Of a stretch of DNA of 64,000 nt, positions 50,801 through 62,623 are shown piece after piece. Every line of letters starts with the position of its first letter. Within the stretch, counting starts at the first letter, position 1. This stretch comes from Nipponacmea schrenckii. Taxonomy: Eukaryota; Mollusca; Gastropoda; Lottiidae. A program made the translations under genes and the position numbers. A model generated the notes under the pieces. That model saw only the letters and a list, made by a program, of their open reading frames with translations, did not search any database and was not told the origin of the DNA. The DNA lies in assembly GCA_030562195.1 (NCBI GenBank), contig JAUJPP010000003.1, positions 43,592,602 through 43,656,601 of the forward strand, given 5' to 3'.

Positions 50801-51120
50801 TAATAGTCCAATTATTTTTAAAAACATGTACCTTTCCCTCTAAACGGATGGCGAATGCCATTTTCTCCTTAAATATTTGTCTTCTATCTACCTGTTGCTA
50901 TATATTGTTGAAAAATGCAAAAAGAAAAAATCACACTCACAAATGAGGATCAAAATGAAAAATCCCATAAGAGGAAGAAGTTTAGACAAAATTTCAAGTC
51001 CAATAATCTGGCTCAATAACGTTATTACAATAATACAACTTGTTGACTGAATTACCATAAAACAGTCTAAAGATAATGGAGGTAATTGACATTACGTCCC
51101 ATGACAACCTGGCTACATTA
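47885..51120. other. Intergenic region downstream of the orphan gene
   Basis: It contains a (TA)n microsatellite (48569-48592) and possible polyadenylation signals for the orphan gene (ATTAAA near 48443, AATAAA near 48626). No gene was recognised. Confidence 0.4.
48569..48592. repeat. (TA)n microsatellite
   Basis: Twelve uninterrupted TA dinucleotides. Confidence 0.9.
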
Positions 51121-51129
51121 CTTAGGACT

Positions 51130-51275
51130 TTTCTTAAATATCATTACGGGAGCTAGCTAAGCTGAAGGTCCAGAGTTTTGATCTTCAACCCGAACAACCG
51201 AGGGGCTTATGACCGTCTTCATTAGGCAATTCAGTGTAGCAGAGTAGGACGTTAAACTCCATTCATTTCAATTGT
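51130..51275 (+). mobile_element. Partial tRNA-derived SINE, plus orientation
   Basis: GAGCTAGCTAAGCTGAAGGT and the following TTTTGATCTTCAACCCG correspond to the GCTAGCTTAGCTGAGGGTCA and B-box region of the SINE at 36765-37010. It ends with the shared tail AGGACGTTAAACTCCATTCA. The A-box head is missing or degraded. Confidence 0.55.
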
Positions 51276-51300
51276 TGAAATAACATTACATTGAAGTTTA

Positions 51301-52413
51301 GTCTAAAGGCGGAGTAAGGGTCAGATTTCATCATAACATTAATCACTGAAAAGACATTGTCCCCTATTGTCAGCAGCGTCAACAACCTAGTAAAATGGAC
51401 TGAAATTTGGCAAATGAGCTTCAACAAAGAAAAATGTAAATCTGTTCATTTGGTCACAACAATCCACACCAACGATACTTTTTTTTCAGAACCCGATGGG
51501 ACAGTCACGGAAATCACACAAGAAAATGCAGAAAAAGACCTTGGAGTTACATTTCAGAACAACCTCAAATTTGACCAACATAAAGCAGAGAAATGTAAAA
51601 AATCAAACCGAATGATAGGACTGCTGACAAGAACCTTTACATTTAGAGACAAAGATACCTTCCTTCCATTATACAAGACACTTATTAGTCCAATCTTAGA
51701 ATACGCAGTTGCAGTTTGGTATCCACATCTTAAGAAAGATATCCAACTAATAGAAAACGTTCAAAGAAGAGCAACAAAGATCATCCCAACAATAGAACAA
51801 CTACCATACCCTGAACGACTAAAACACTTAGGCCTACCGACATTAGAGTACCGAAGAAAAAGAAACGATATAATCCAAGTTTACAAAATTATCCACGGAA
51901 TAGACAAAACAGCTGAAACAATCTTCCAACCATCACAAGAAATTAGAACCAGAGGACATTATTTAAAAATAGTTAAACCACAGTGCAGACTAGATTTAAA
52001 AAAAATATTTTTCTGTTCGAGTAATTAACGACTGGAACTCCCTCTCTAAAAACGTCATAAACTCAACTTCACTTAAACATTCAAGATTAACCTTAATACA
52101 GCTTGGAAAAACATTGACACCAAATTCAAACCTAGTTTTATGGAAACCTGGCGGACATCTTTTCAAAACTTTATCAGACCAATCTATCTACAAATTTTAA
52201 GATTATCACCAATAACTAGATTTACATGCGCAAAAAGAAAAATGAAAAATAATTTTAAATAATTTTATTACATAACTTCAATTTGGAATAATAATTTTAT
52301 AAGGTGGTCAAGAAGCCCGAAGGCTTACTAACAGACCGAAAACAGGTATAACATGTATAAAGGTAATGGAGAAATATTTTGTTTCATAAACATCAGTATC
52401 AATAATAATAATA
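51301..52413 (+). mobile_element. 5'-truncated CR1/Jockey-type LINE, reverse transcriptase C-terminus, one frameshift
   Basis: The frame at about 51318-52028 encodes the region after the RT catalytic core, with landmarks WTEIWQMSFNKEKCKSVH, DLGVTFQNNLKFDQH, LYKTLISPILEYAVAVWYPH and IENVQRRATKII, then the LPYPERLKHLGLPTLEYRR thumb segment. These are typical of non-LTR RT thumb regions. The frame breaks in an A-rich tract at about 52000. The remaining C-terminal residues (VINDWNSLSKNV...) continue one frame over to a stop near 52198. The 3' end has an AAT microsatellite (52401-52413). A 7-bp AAGTTTA occurs at 51294-51300 and 52414-52420 and could be a short target duplication. The catalytic core and endonuclease are absent, so the copy is dead. 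Confidence 0.8.
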
Positions 52414-52420
52414 AAGTTTA

Positions 52421-53245
52421 TAGTAGAAGGGAAGCAACTCGAGTTAATGGAATTTAATGAGAACAAGTTAATATTAATGTACACAGTCGAATTGAAAAAT
52501 TAAATTAAAAATAAAATTCACTGAATAATGACAATTAGTGTTACAACATCTGTAGAGGAAGTATCGAATATACATGAAAGATTGTAGACCTAGTCCTATA
52601 ATAGCTAATTGATATTTAATTATAGCCCAAACATGTCCATACATGAATCTGACTAATGTAAGGAAAAGCTAGAAGAGATAGGCTAATCAGATTATCTAAA
52701 TATTAGGCATTAACTAACACAGACTAAACCCCTATTTTTTCTAAATGTGTTACTTCACACACATATGTATACTTAATTTAGCTGCAAAAGTTGTACTAAT
52801 TTGATACGTTGCCAAGGTAAGAAATAAGAACAATTTTGTAATTCATGTTTCATTACTGGTACCAGAGTATATATCATTGAATTGGGGTATAGAATAACAA
52901 TTAAAGAACGTTTTAAGTATTGTAATGTAGACGATACGAATACCAGAACATTAACAATGATTTCTATTATAAATATTTGAATATCACTGAACCTTATCTA
53001 TAGAAATATATCTATTGTATTTATTTATCAATAGTCAATACCGCTAACCCCAGTTACTATGTACCGTTTATTTATGTATTATCAACCATATTTCGAACTG
53101 AAGCCGAGGTTTTTCCCTGCTTTTCCAATATTTTAACCTGACTGGAATCTACTTGTAGTGAAAATATAAATCGATATTGAGGTAGTTAGACTGATGTGAG
53201 GATGTAGGTTCTATATGTGTTAAAACTATTACTGTTTGTGTACTG
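52421..53245. other. 5' flank of the EF-hand gene
   Basis: AT-rich, no supported exon. It holds the upstream region of the gene starting at 53321. Confidence 0.4.
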
Positions 53246-53258
53246 ATTGCCGAGCAAC
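53246..53258 (+). promoter_or_regulatory. RFX X-box upstream of the EF-hand gene
   Basis: ATTGCC-G-AGCAAC matches the X-box form GTNRCC-N(0-3)-RGYAAC at 11 of 12 positions and is an imperfect palindrome. It lies 62-75 bp upstream of the ATG at 53321, the position typical for RFX-controlled ciliary genes. This supports an axonemal role for the gene. Confidence 0.6.
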
Positions 53259-53320
53259 GCTAACAGCTTGAGTAAATGTTGGGTATTTTCATTCACTTCA
53301 TTTAAGGATAATAACTAAAT

Positions 53321-56300
53321 ATGGCAACGTCATCTTTAAGAACTCGACCGTGGTCACCAATGTTTCGGACACCAAGTGTACCAACTATTCCTCATCCAAT
53401 GTCTGGTAGGGAATCATGTGGAGATTTATCAGTTCGTGGTGTATCAACACCTGTATTAAGAAGAGAGAAGACCATATCGTTTGTAGATAAAGGACAAGTA
53501 GATAGAGTTGGTGAAGACAGAACATATTATATGAATGATGATTCTAGACTACTTCACTGGCCATTAGGTAATTAGACAAAATTACTTTCAATCTTAATTA
53601 AAAAAGAAATTAATTATGTAATTGGGAATGTAAGATCGTTTTTCGTAAGAGAATAATACAGTTGGTGCATTTCACATCTAATTCAAATTATTTTTCTGAT
53701 TCTGATTTATATTTAGCAACATTGTGGATAATGCAGTAACATGATAACAGTGTGATTACCTTTCTCCACTTTAAAGTTGCACATTTAAGACAATGCTGTG
53801 ACATAACCTAAAAGTAAGTGACTGCAACCCTATATCTCTAAAGAGCACTAAAATAAAGTCACAACCAATGACTTTCAATCTAATAGCAATGGTATTGTCC
53901 ATTTTAGATTACCAGAAACCAGGCTTTAAATATGTTAAACGCCAACCAACACTTCTGAAGGGAACCCCAGGAACAGAGGTATGTTGTTCATTCTAATCAC
54001 AGAAAACTGCCATGGTGCCCAGCTGATTGGACACAATGTTGCTCAACCATTACCTGTTGTCCAACTGACATTTGTTCTTAAATATATTTTGGAGGAACAA
54101 CTATTAATAATGCTAGTAAATATGGTCATGAATTCTGCTTATTTCAGTTGGTAGATAAAGTAAGAGACAAATTAACAACAGGATTTTATGGTGTGAGACA
54201 CATGTTTAAAGCTAATGATCCATTAGGCAAGGGCAACATAACAAGGTATGACCTAAAATGATGAACCTCAGCATCTTTAACTTAACTTGATGATTTGTAG
54301 GGGAGAGTAGGGGGAACTGGGACAGGGGAGAACTCGGACACCCCCATCATCTCTGATATTTTTTAACCAATCCAATTTGCCCTACCTCACAACATTGTGT
54401 CCCAACACTCCATCTAGCTCTCCCAGATCTGCCACACACATCTCAGTGCACCCAAATTCAACTCATTCAAAAAGCCAACCAAAAGAGAAAAATCTTTAGG
54501 GCCTATATATTGTAATATCTATACCATTTACTGATGTTGAAAACATAAGGTCTGTTTACAGTCATAGTGTAGCTAGTGTTTAGTTCTACCTTAAAGAGAC
54601 AATGCCAATGAATTCATCAATAAATTAATGTCCCAGTTCTCCCTACTCTCCCCTGTACCTATTATAAAGCACAGTGGACTGTTTTGATTTGTCATTAAGC
54701 TTTGTGATGTCTGACTAGTTATTGAATTGTAGTGAGCATACACCATTATCAATATAAGCAAAATAGTGCATTGGTAGACTATACAAGTATACTACATGTA
54801 TATTTAAGTGTGGACTAGAGAATGCAATTTGTGAAGATATTTTTTTTAACATTTCAGAGATGCTCTATATCGAGTTACATGTAATTTATGTGGTTATGTT
54901 ACAAAAGAACAATATGAAAGATTTCTAGAAAGAATAGATTTGGAGAATCATAAGTTTATATCATTTAATGAATTTGTCAAATGTTTTCAAGACAATGAGG
55001 TATGAATTGTTTCATTAGCATAAAACTTTATTTTAAAACTGAAAACAGTATCAGGTAACAGAAAAAAAGTCATTTTCATATTTACTTTTATAGACTGTTA
55101 GGAGACAATGGGTGATACCAACTCAGAAATTAGAAACTCAAGAACTACGTCGTGCCATGTATCCAGAAGAAAACCTACGTAACTTAGATAATATGTACTT
55201 ATATCCCTATCATTCAGCACCTTATGTAGCTGCACTATTAAGGGACAAACTAAACACAGGGTTAGTACAGCTTCTTGTTATAAGTTTTCTACATCATTAC
55301 AGTCAATAGGACTTTTGTAGAAATTAATTATGTTTCCTGTAATGTATATATGCAATATTTTGACTTTGATAGATTTGATTTAAATGTTTCTTAAATTCCT
55401 ATTTTATTAATTCCCTTTAAAACTATGTTATTATAAAAATTAATTGACACTTTTTTATCAAGTATTAAATTTTGTTTCATAGTCAGGTAAATATAAGAGA
55501 TATATTCCCTACAGCTTGTTTTGCTAAAGAAGGAATGATCTTGGCACCACAATTAAGAGAAGCTTTGGCTCAATTAGAAGTACATCTTACGAACACAGAG
55601 TTTGAGAAACTATGGTCAAGGTGAGAATTAGTCTGTATTATTTGAGAAGTATTTGAGTATGTTACTGGTCTATTATATTAGGATGTATTATTTGCTCACC
55701 CACCAATAATTTACTGTTAATTCATATCTGCTAATTTTCATAAGTTAAAAAACATATTTTTGGAAAAAGGATCCGAAATATAAACACTATGGTATAGATA
55801 ACTATTATAGTTATGTATAATACATGTGACAGAGATAATTGTAGATTTGATAGAGATAACAGGGCTGTGTTTATATTTAATGTAGATTTGACAGAGATAA
55901 CAGTGTTGTGTTTATTTTTGAATGTAGATTTAACAGAGATAACTGTGTTATGTTTATATTTAATGTAGATTCAACAGAGATAACTGTGTTATGTTTATAT
56001 TTAATGTAGATTTGACAGAGATAACTGTGGTGGAGTCTATACTAAAGAATTTTATAAAATTATTGGATTAACACCAATTGGTCAGCCTAAAATAACAACT
56101 ACAACTACAACAACATCAAACAGTCAGCGAAATACATCTCGGAAAAAACACAATGCTGAAATTGTCACAGCCTGGACCACTGAGGAATGTAATGGTAAAG
56201 TACAAGATGTCCTTCGGACAAGTTATAATTATGAAACTGAAGATGAAAGTTCAGAAGAAATACAAGAGACTAAAGTGAAACAAGAACATACCAATGACCC

Positions 56301-59300
56301 TAAGGTTAAATTAAGACGTCAGAAATTAAACAATAAAAAACCTCCTGTACCAACATCTAGAGAAACATCTAATATTAAAATTACCCGACAACAAAAAACT
56401 ACACAACAGAAAGAAATAAAATCTGAAAATATACTAAATACTCTTTATTCTAAGGTAAATATAATCCTTTTAAACCTATAAGTCAAATTCTTCAAATCTC
56501 TGACATTTACAGTAAAACTTTCTTGGTTCAGACTTGAAAATGGGATTTAAGTTATGTGATATATGGAATTGTGAATCATATGAGCTATAAATCAAATTAA
56601 ATGATTCATATTTACCAGGAGAATTGGGATTAAGAATTAATTTTCCATTTATTATGTCTAAATTCTAGTGAATGTCTTTTAGTATGAGGAACCATACAGT
56701 GTAATGCTAGAAGCCTTTCAGTTATTTGATTATTTGGATGATGGTCTGATATCCAAAATAGATTTTAGAAGAGTTCTTAAAGAGTTTGGATTTCCAATAC
56801 CAGCTACTGAGTTAGAGGTGTTCCTTAGAAGGTTGGTAGATGGCATCTCAAAAAATATAAAACTGTATGCAAAATAGGCTTCCTTTACATACTTTCTATA
56901 TAAAAGACAAAACTGAACTCTGCTGAGTAACTTAATAAATTTTTTTTTAGCATTGCTATATCAAAGGACACAATTATGAAACATGACATATTAGTTTATC
57001 TTGCTATAAGATTAATCCTCCGTGTATCAAAGATTGTGTTGAAGTGTCAACCAAAAGGTAGATTTAAGCCAGGCTTTTGATGCTTTCTGTAAAGGATACT
57101 ATTAATTTGATAATCATACTTTCATAGGTTATGATATTTCATTTTATTCTATTACATATTTCAGCGTTGGTGTAAGAACAGTAAGAGGTCAGATTCGTTA
57201 CAAAGATTTCTTAATGAAATATCAGAAAAGAGAAAATAATGAAATATTGGATGATATCTTGGCTAATAATAATACAACGTAAGTTATGAAATTATTCTAA
57301 AGGGCTCTTGAAATAAATTTGTCTTTGTTTATAACCATCTTCGGGTATGTTTATGTTTTGCTGTGGTTATAATGAATGAGCTTTCAACATGGCTTAATGA
57401 GATAATATACCTGCACTTTAAAAAACCATTTTTGACTAAAGAATCCTAAAAAAGGCAGAAATTTGTTTTCATGGTTTAAAAGCTTCTTAATGATTCTTTA
57501 TAAATCTTGTAGTATTCAGAGATCTAGGTCAGTGAAAAATAACACCAATAAAATAGAGAAAATTGAGAAAATAGAATCAGCTGTAGTAGAACATTTACAT
57601 GGTGATTACCTGAACTTAGTCAATGATTTCAGGTAAAATATTATATCATTCATTATGATTCATAACACACTTGATCAAAAACTAGATCAGGTTAGGATTA
57701 ATATTGTGGTTTCTCCAAAATAAAGAAGTATGAAGAAAAGGAAAAGTATATTTTAAGTACATGTATTATAATTGATTGGTGGTGTGTATAAGACAGAAAC
57801 TGTCACACTTTGACCAAGATCTCAAATCAGCATTTTATGTTACTTTCTACAGGAATTTTACAGAAATTAAACAAAGATGGAGATTGTCCTTAAAACTTAT
57901 GATATTGTCTTGTTGGTTTTTCAGACAAATAGATACATCAAATGAAGGTAGAATTAGTGAAGATTCATTTAGAAAAGTGCTAGAAAATAACCTAGGTGGA
58001 ACTCTAACTAATCAACAATGGAGAAATTTACAGAAGGATTTAGAAATAGCCAATGGAGAAGTTGTTTATCCTCGCTTCTTATCAAAATTTCAGAATGAGT
58101 AAGTTAATCAGAATTAGAGCTGTCACAATACTTTGAATTCTTCATCTAATCCTCTAAAATATGTAATAAGTCATATCTTCATACTAAATGTAAATGACTG
58201 GTAACAGCCTTGAATACACTCAGTGCTGATGACAGGAATGATCCAAATATGTCAGTTATCTTGACTGAATTACTAATAAAAGTAAAGTAATCCATAACAA
58301 ATATTTTAACTTGTATCATTTTGAAAACCTCCCCTCAGCTCAATAATCAGTACACACATAGATTAATCAAGCGCCTTTTGTAGGCCAAGATCTTGGAGTT
58401 ATGAGCAGTTTGGAGTATCACCTAAATATTTAAAACAAACGACAATAAAAGGTAAAGAAGAAGATGATGTAATTAAGAAGTTAAAACATATGGCATTGTA
58501 TATGATGAAAGTTAAAGACAAGGATGAGACTGATGAAAGAACACAACATTTACAAGAAGTAAGTAAACATCATTTTGTCGTAATATCAGCAATTATTACC
58601 ATGGAAATATGTTTGGAAAACTATAATTATTCTTTTTATTTCCAGATCCACAGAAAGATAGATGAAATTCTCAGAACAAAATTTCATACTTTTGATAAAG
58701 TAAGTACACTCTATAAGAATGGATTTTAAAGGCTTGTCTTAAAGTACACCAATAGTTGCCTACCAATATTTTAAAGCATTATTCTAAAGGTTATTTACCG
58801 GTACACTGAAAGTGATGTTTGCTATTTTCAGCATTATAAGGATATGGATAGAAAGATGACAGGAAGAATGACAAAATGGCAGTTTGGTGCTTTATTAAGA
58901 TTGTAAGTTTTATAAGATGAAACTATATTTTATACATTGTCTTTGATATTTCAACTAAATATTTTTCTGTTCCTGATTAAGACTTGCAAGGACATTGGTC
59001 TAAACTTTTTTATGAGGTAACTTAAAGGGGCCCAGGCTTTATTTGTTTCGGACAATCATCCGACAGCCTCAAACACATGAAATCTTTTTGTTAGCTAATC
59101 AGAAATAGTCTACAGAGCTTACCTTTGAAATTTGAGCCTTCAAATCCATGTGTATCCATGTTTGAAAAATCATAATGTCGTAAGAAATTACGAACGTCCT
59201 GCCATATTGGAAAACGGTTCGTCTTGATAATAAAAGAGTTATCCTTCCCGTCGTGCAATAGCGGTTATCTATATAAATAGACTACAACGCATTTTCAATT

Positions 59301-62300
59301 GTAGACTTTGTCAACAGGACAGACAATTTTCAGATTGACTGGAGACCAGCCGCGTACAGCACGGATAAAAAATGAAAAGTGAAATTTTTTGTTTGAGGTA
59401 TTTTTCAAGGTATTTTGCGATTTTCTTAGAGCTTGAGTATTTCTGAGGACTGTTTAAATGTAACAAAGGCCCAAAACGACCCCTACAAATCAAGCCTGGG
59501 CCTCTTTAAGCTCACACAACGTGAATCATACAAAGCTTAGATGTACCTTTGAATCTCTAGAGAAAGTCTTCGCAATGTCAAGCTATTATGAATTTTGTCT
59601 TATTCTTTGATTGCAATAATCACTTTTCTTATATCAAGGAATGCAGAGATTTGATTGAATTATACCCAAGATTTAACAGCAAGCCACAGACAGATTGGAT
59701 CAGACTTTCTGTCAAGGAATCTGATAGGCTGTATTCATTAACATCAATTCAATCAAATCACTGCATTTAAGAAGTTTGTGATACAAGAAAAGGGGTAATG
59801 ACATTCAAAGAATGAGACAAAATTCATAATAGCTTGACATTGCAAAGATATTAATTGGGAATCATCTTCAAACATTTAAGCCACAGTATGGACACATTAG
59901 ACAATTTATTACTGACATTATATTATATTTGTTCAGAACTGGTTTGATATTAGAACAACTTGACCTAGATCAACTATGGGGAACAATGAAACTAGCTCCA
60001 GATGGAATGTTAGCTTATAGTTCATTAATACAACAGTTTAATTGTACTGGTAATAGAACAGCCTGGGGACCAGCACCACCATATGCTACAGGTAATTATA
60101 TTCTCTTTCATCCATTTAATAGATATTTACTGTTATGTTTAATTTTATTGTTTAATCATATTTTTTCACAGAATTTTAGACCCTAATGTAACCATTCCAA
60201 CATAACATTCCCAATTTCTTAAATAGTACGGTACTGATCAATCCAATATTTTCTAGATGATAATAATGAAACAATAGACAGAGCCAGACAAATACAGAGA
60301 CAGCGCAGAGAAAGTCGACAGAAACGACCCCAATCAGCTCCAAACTTTAATCCTCCTCAGAGTGCTAAATCATTACAACTACAAACAGATACCTCAAGAC
60401 TTCAAAGACGGAAAGAAATCATGAAAAAGCTTCAGCCATTTGTGAGTTTTTATCTTTAATAATGTGATACCATAATTCTATTTCCTGTAATTGTGTCAGA
60501 ATGTTTCAGGCATCCAATAAAGACAATACTCTGAAAGCATTGTGTTGTCTTTTCTTCAGTTGTTTCATTTCAATTGGTAAACAAAGAAAAACATCTTCAA
60601 TTAGTTTTGTCATGTGTTCTTCAAAAAAAACAAAGACTTTGCTGACCTACATTAAATGTTTTCATTTTCCACAAATGATTGTTAAGTATAAAATGTATTC
60701 CAGGTCGCTAAAAACTGGGAAAAACTGCAGCAGAACTTTGTAAAATTAGATAAATATGGTTATTCTAATATAGGGTATATGGAAATGAGGGTAAGATACT
60801 ATTTGATTTATCCTGTTGATCATAATCGAAATCAAATATTAATATCAACTGTCAAGAGATGAACAGTTGAATTTGATGGAACATAAATTGCTTTTCTATG
60901 CCTGATGAAGCTAATGAAGAGGTGTGAACTGCACATGGGACATCAGATTTCCATTACACCACTTCCTAGGGTATTTTAACAAAATGTTTCAACAACCAAT
61001 TGAATCACTTCTACAGGGTTAACAGTTCTACATACTGATTGAACATCATATTTTATCTTAAACAGGGAATAATGATGCAGCTAAAGTTTGGTTTAACTAA
61101 TGATGAAATGAAAGAAATATTAGACCAATTTGACTTACAAGGCAATGGAAGATTCCACTATATTTCATTTTTAGAAGCTTTCTACCCAAATAACACAGAT
61201 TTTGAATTTTTTCAAGAAGCAACTGAAATTAGTCCAAACTTTGTGAGAAAGGTAAATATATTTGTTGGTTTTCAATGATTACAAAAAAATGAAAATTATT
61301 ACAATCAAAGAAAAAATCATATATACAAATTTTCATTGACTCATACAAAGGAATATCTTCTTGAATGTCTTTTTCCAGACTTCCATACAATTTGTTTAGC
61401 TGTACTATTAATTGTGAATTATTAACCACTAGAAAACATAGTTGCTTAAGAATACTGACTGTTAGATCAAATTTAATTTGGGCATATACTGATGTAGCAC
61501 GATAAAGCGCTGGTTTCTTGATGGATTTTGTTGAAACGTAGTGCGAATCTTTGTCATAACCCAAGGATGAACCCTAACAAAAATCAGACAAAACAAAAAA
61601 TTTTAATGTGAGTTATAGCCCTTGTTCAATATATTGTGGTTTAACAAAATTTGGTGAGTGTTTTTTCATAAGGTGAATTTCTATGAAATGGATTTCACGC
61701 CTTTTGGAATTCTTTCTTTTATGATTTGGAAGATCATCACCACTACAAAATAATGGAGAGACACAGCTCAATGAGATTAAAGACATTCAATACTAAATTT
61801 ACATTTAAATCTTATACTTATTATTATTTTGAATTTCTGCACATGTTTCAAATTACTTATTCCAGCAACAAGAAAGTGAAGTCTATAATAATTTCAATGT
61901 TGATAAAGCATTGAATAATATGAGACACAAGGTTGGACATAATAAAACAGAATCCAAGACTAAATTAACAATTTAGCTTATAACAAAATGTTTAAAAATT
62001 TTCTTTGATAGTTGTAGATTCTAACAGATTATGTCTTCCAGGTTTTGATATTAATTTAAACGATTTAAAAAAACTAAAAATCATTAGCTTACTAAGTGAT
62101 CAATTAGTGTTTAGATAAAATTAGGAATCTTATTTAAAATCTACATAATAGCGCTGTTAATATTTGTAGAGTATTATATGTGTTGTTTGACCTTACTAGT
62201 CAATTTTAATTACTGATTAACTATTGCACAAATCATTGCATAAAAAACAAATTATTTCATGAATTTGGTTAATTGATCCTTAAAATCCATTACAAGTTTT

Positions 62301-62623
62301 GGGGTCAAAAACAGTAACTAAAAGAACTTTCTCAAAATTAACAAATTCAAGATTGAACAGCTTATATTTTGTACTACGATGAAAAATTTAATTTACTTTT
62401 TCAGCTTTTAAGAGAATGGCAAAACCTAAGAAGAGCTTTCCGTAAAATTGATTCAAATAATGATGGATATTTAGAAGTGGAAGATTTTAAGAAGTGTTTA
62501 AAACAGTGTAATATTGATGGCAGTGAAGAAGATTTGTATCATTTATTTTCTCAGTTTGATTCTCATCTTACTGGTAAAATATGTTATAAAGAATTCCTTC
62601 AAACATTACTTAGTGTCAAATAA
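53321..62623 (+). CDS. EFCAB6: EFCAB6-like multi-EF-hand protein, complete, predicted 998 aa in 19 exons
   Basis: EFCAB6 is a long EF-hand protein of motile cilia and sperm axonemes. Exons: 53321-53567, 53908-53978, 54148-54245, 54858-54999, 55094-55260, 55483-55620, 56010-56454, 56683-56831, 57165-57278, 57513-57632, 57925-58098, 58384-58558, 58646-58699, 58832-58902, 59937-60091, 60257-60441, 60704-60790, 61066-61251 and 62405-62623. Each junction is GT/AG with matching phase. EF-hand loops are mostly degenerate (DLENHKFISFNE, DRDNCGGVYTKE, DYLDDGLISKID, DTSNEGRISEDS, DLQGNGRFHYIS). Only the last pair, near residues 940-990, looks able to bind calcium (DSNNDGYLEVED, DSHLTGKICYKE). A basic disordered linker lies at about 310-436 and another at about 775-835. 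Human EFCAB6 is about 1500 aa, so this one is shorter. Another multi-EF axonemal protein remains possible. Confidence 0.7.
54296..54657. mobile_element. MITE-like element with about 25-bp terminal inverted repeats in intron 3
   Basis: The left end GGGGAGAGTAGGGGGAACTG GGACA is mirrored at the right end by the complement of TGTCCCAGTTCTCCCTACTC TCCCC. Both ends are flanked by TGTA (54296-54299 and 54654-54657), a possible 4-bp target-site duplication. The element is about 354 bp, has no coding capacity, and lies in an intron of the EF-hand gene. Confidence 0.75.
55823..56009 (+). repeat. 41/42-bp tandem array duplicating the splice acceptor of exon 7
   Basis: Five copies of TAG|ATTTGACAGAGATAAC occur, with AG ends at 55844, 55885, 55927, 55968 and 56009, so spacing is 41, 42, 41 and 41 bp. 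The last one is the real acceptor: only it opens into the long exon 7 frame. Each unit contains about 20 bp of exon start and about 21 bp of intron end. Units are not multiples of 3, and using an upstream copy leads to stops. A more degraded half-copy lies at 55823-55843. Confidence 0.85.
59022..59509. mobile_element. TTAA-flanked MITE with 21-bp terminal inverted repeats in intron 14
   Basis: The element is bounded by TTAA at 59022-59025 and 59506-59509. Its left end AGGGGCCCAGGCTTTATTTG T matches the inverted right end AGAGGCCCAGGCTTGATTTG T at about 19 of 21 positions. The interior (about 480 bp) encodes nothing recognisable and is less AT-rich than the surrounding intron. TTAA flanks suggest a piggyBac-type non-autonomous element, though the termini do not match the classic piggyBac end exactly. 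Confidence 0.75.
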
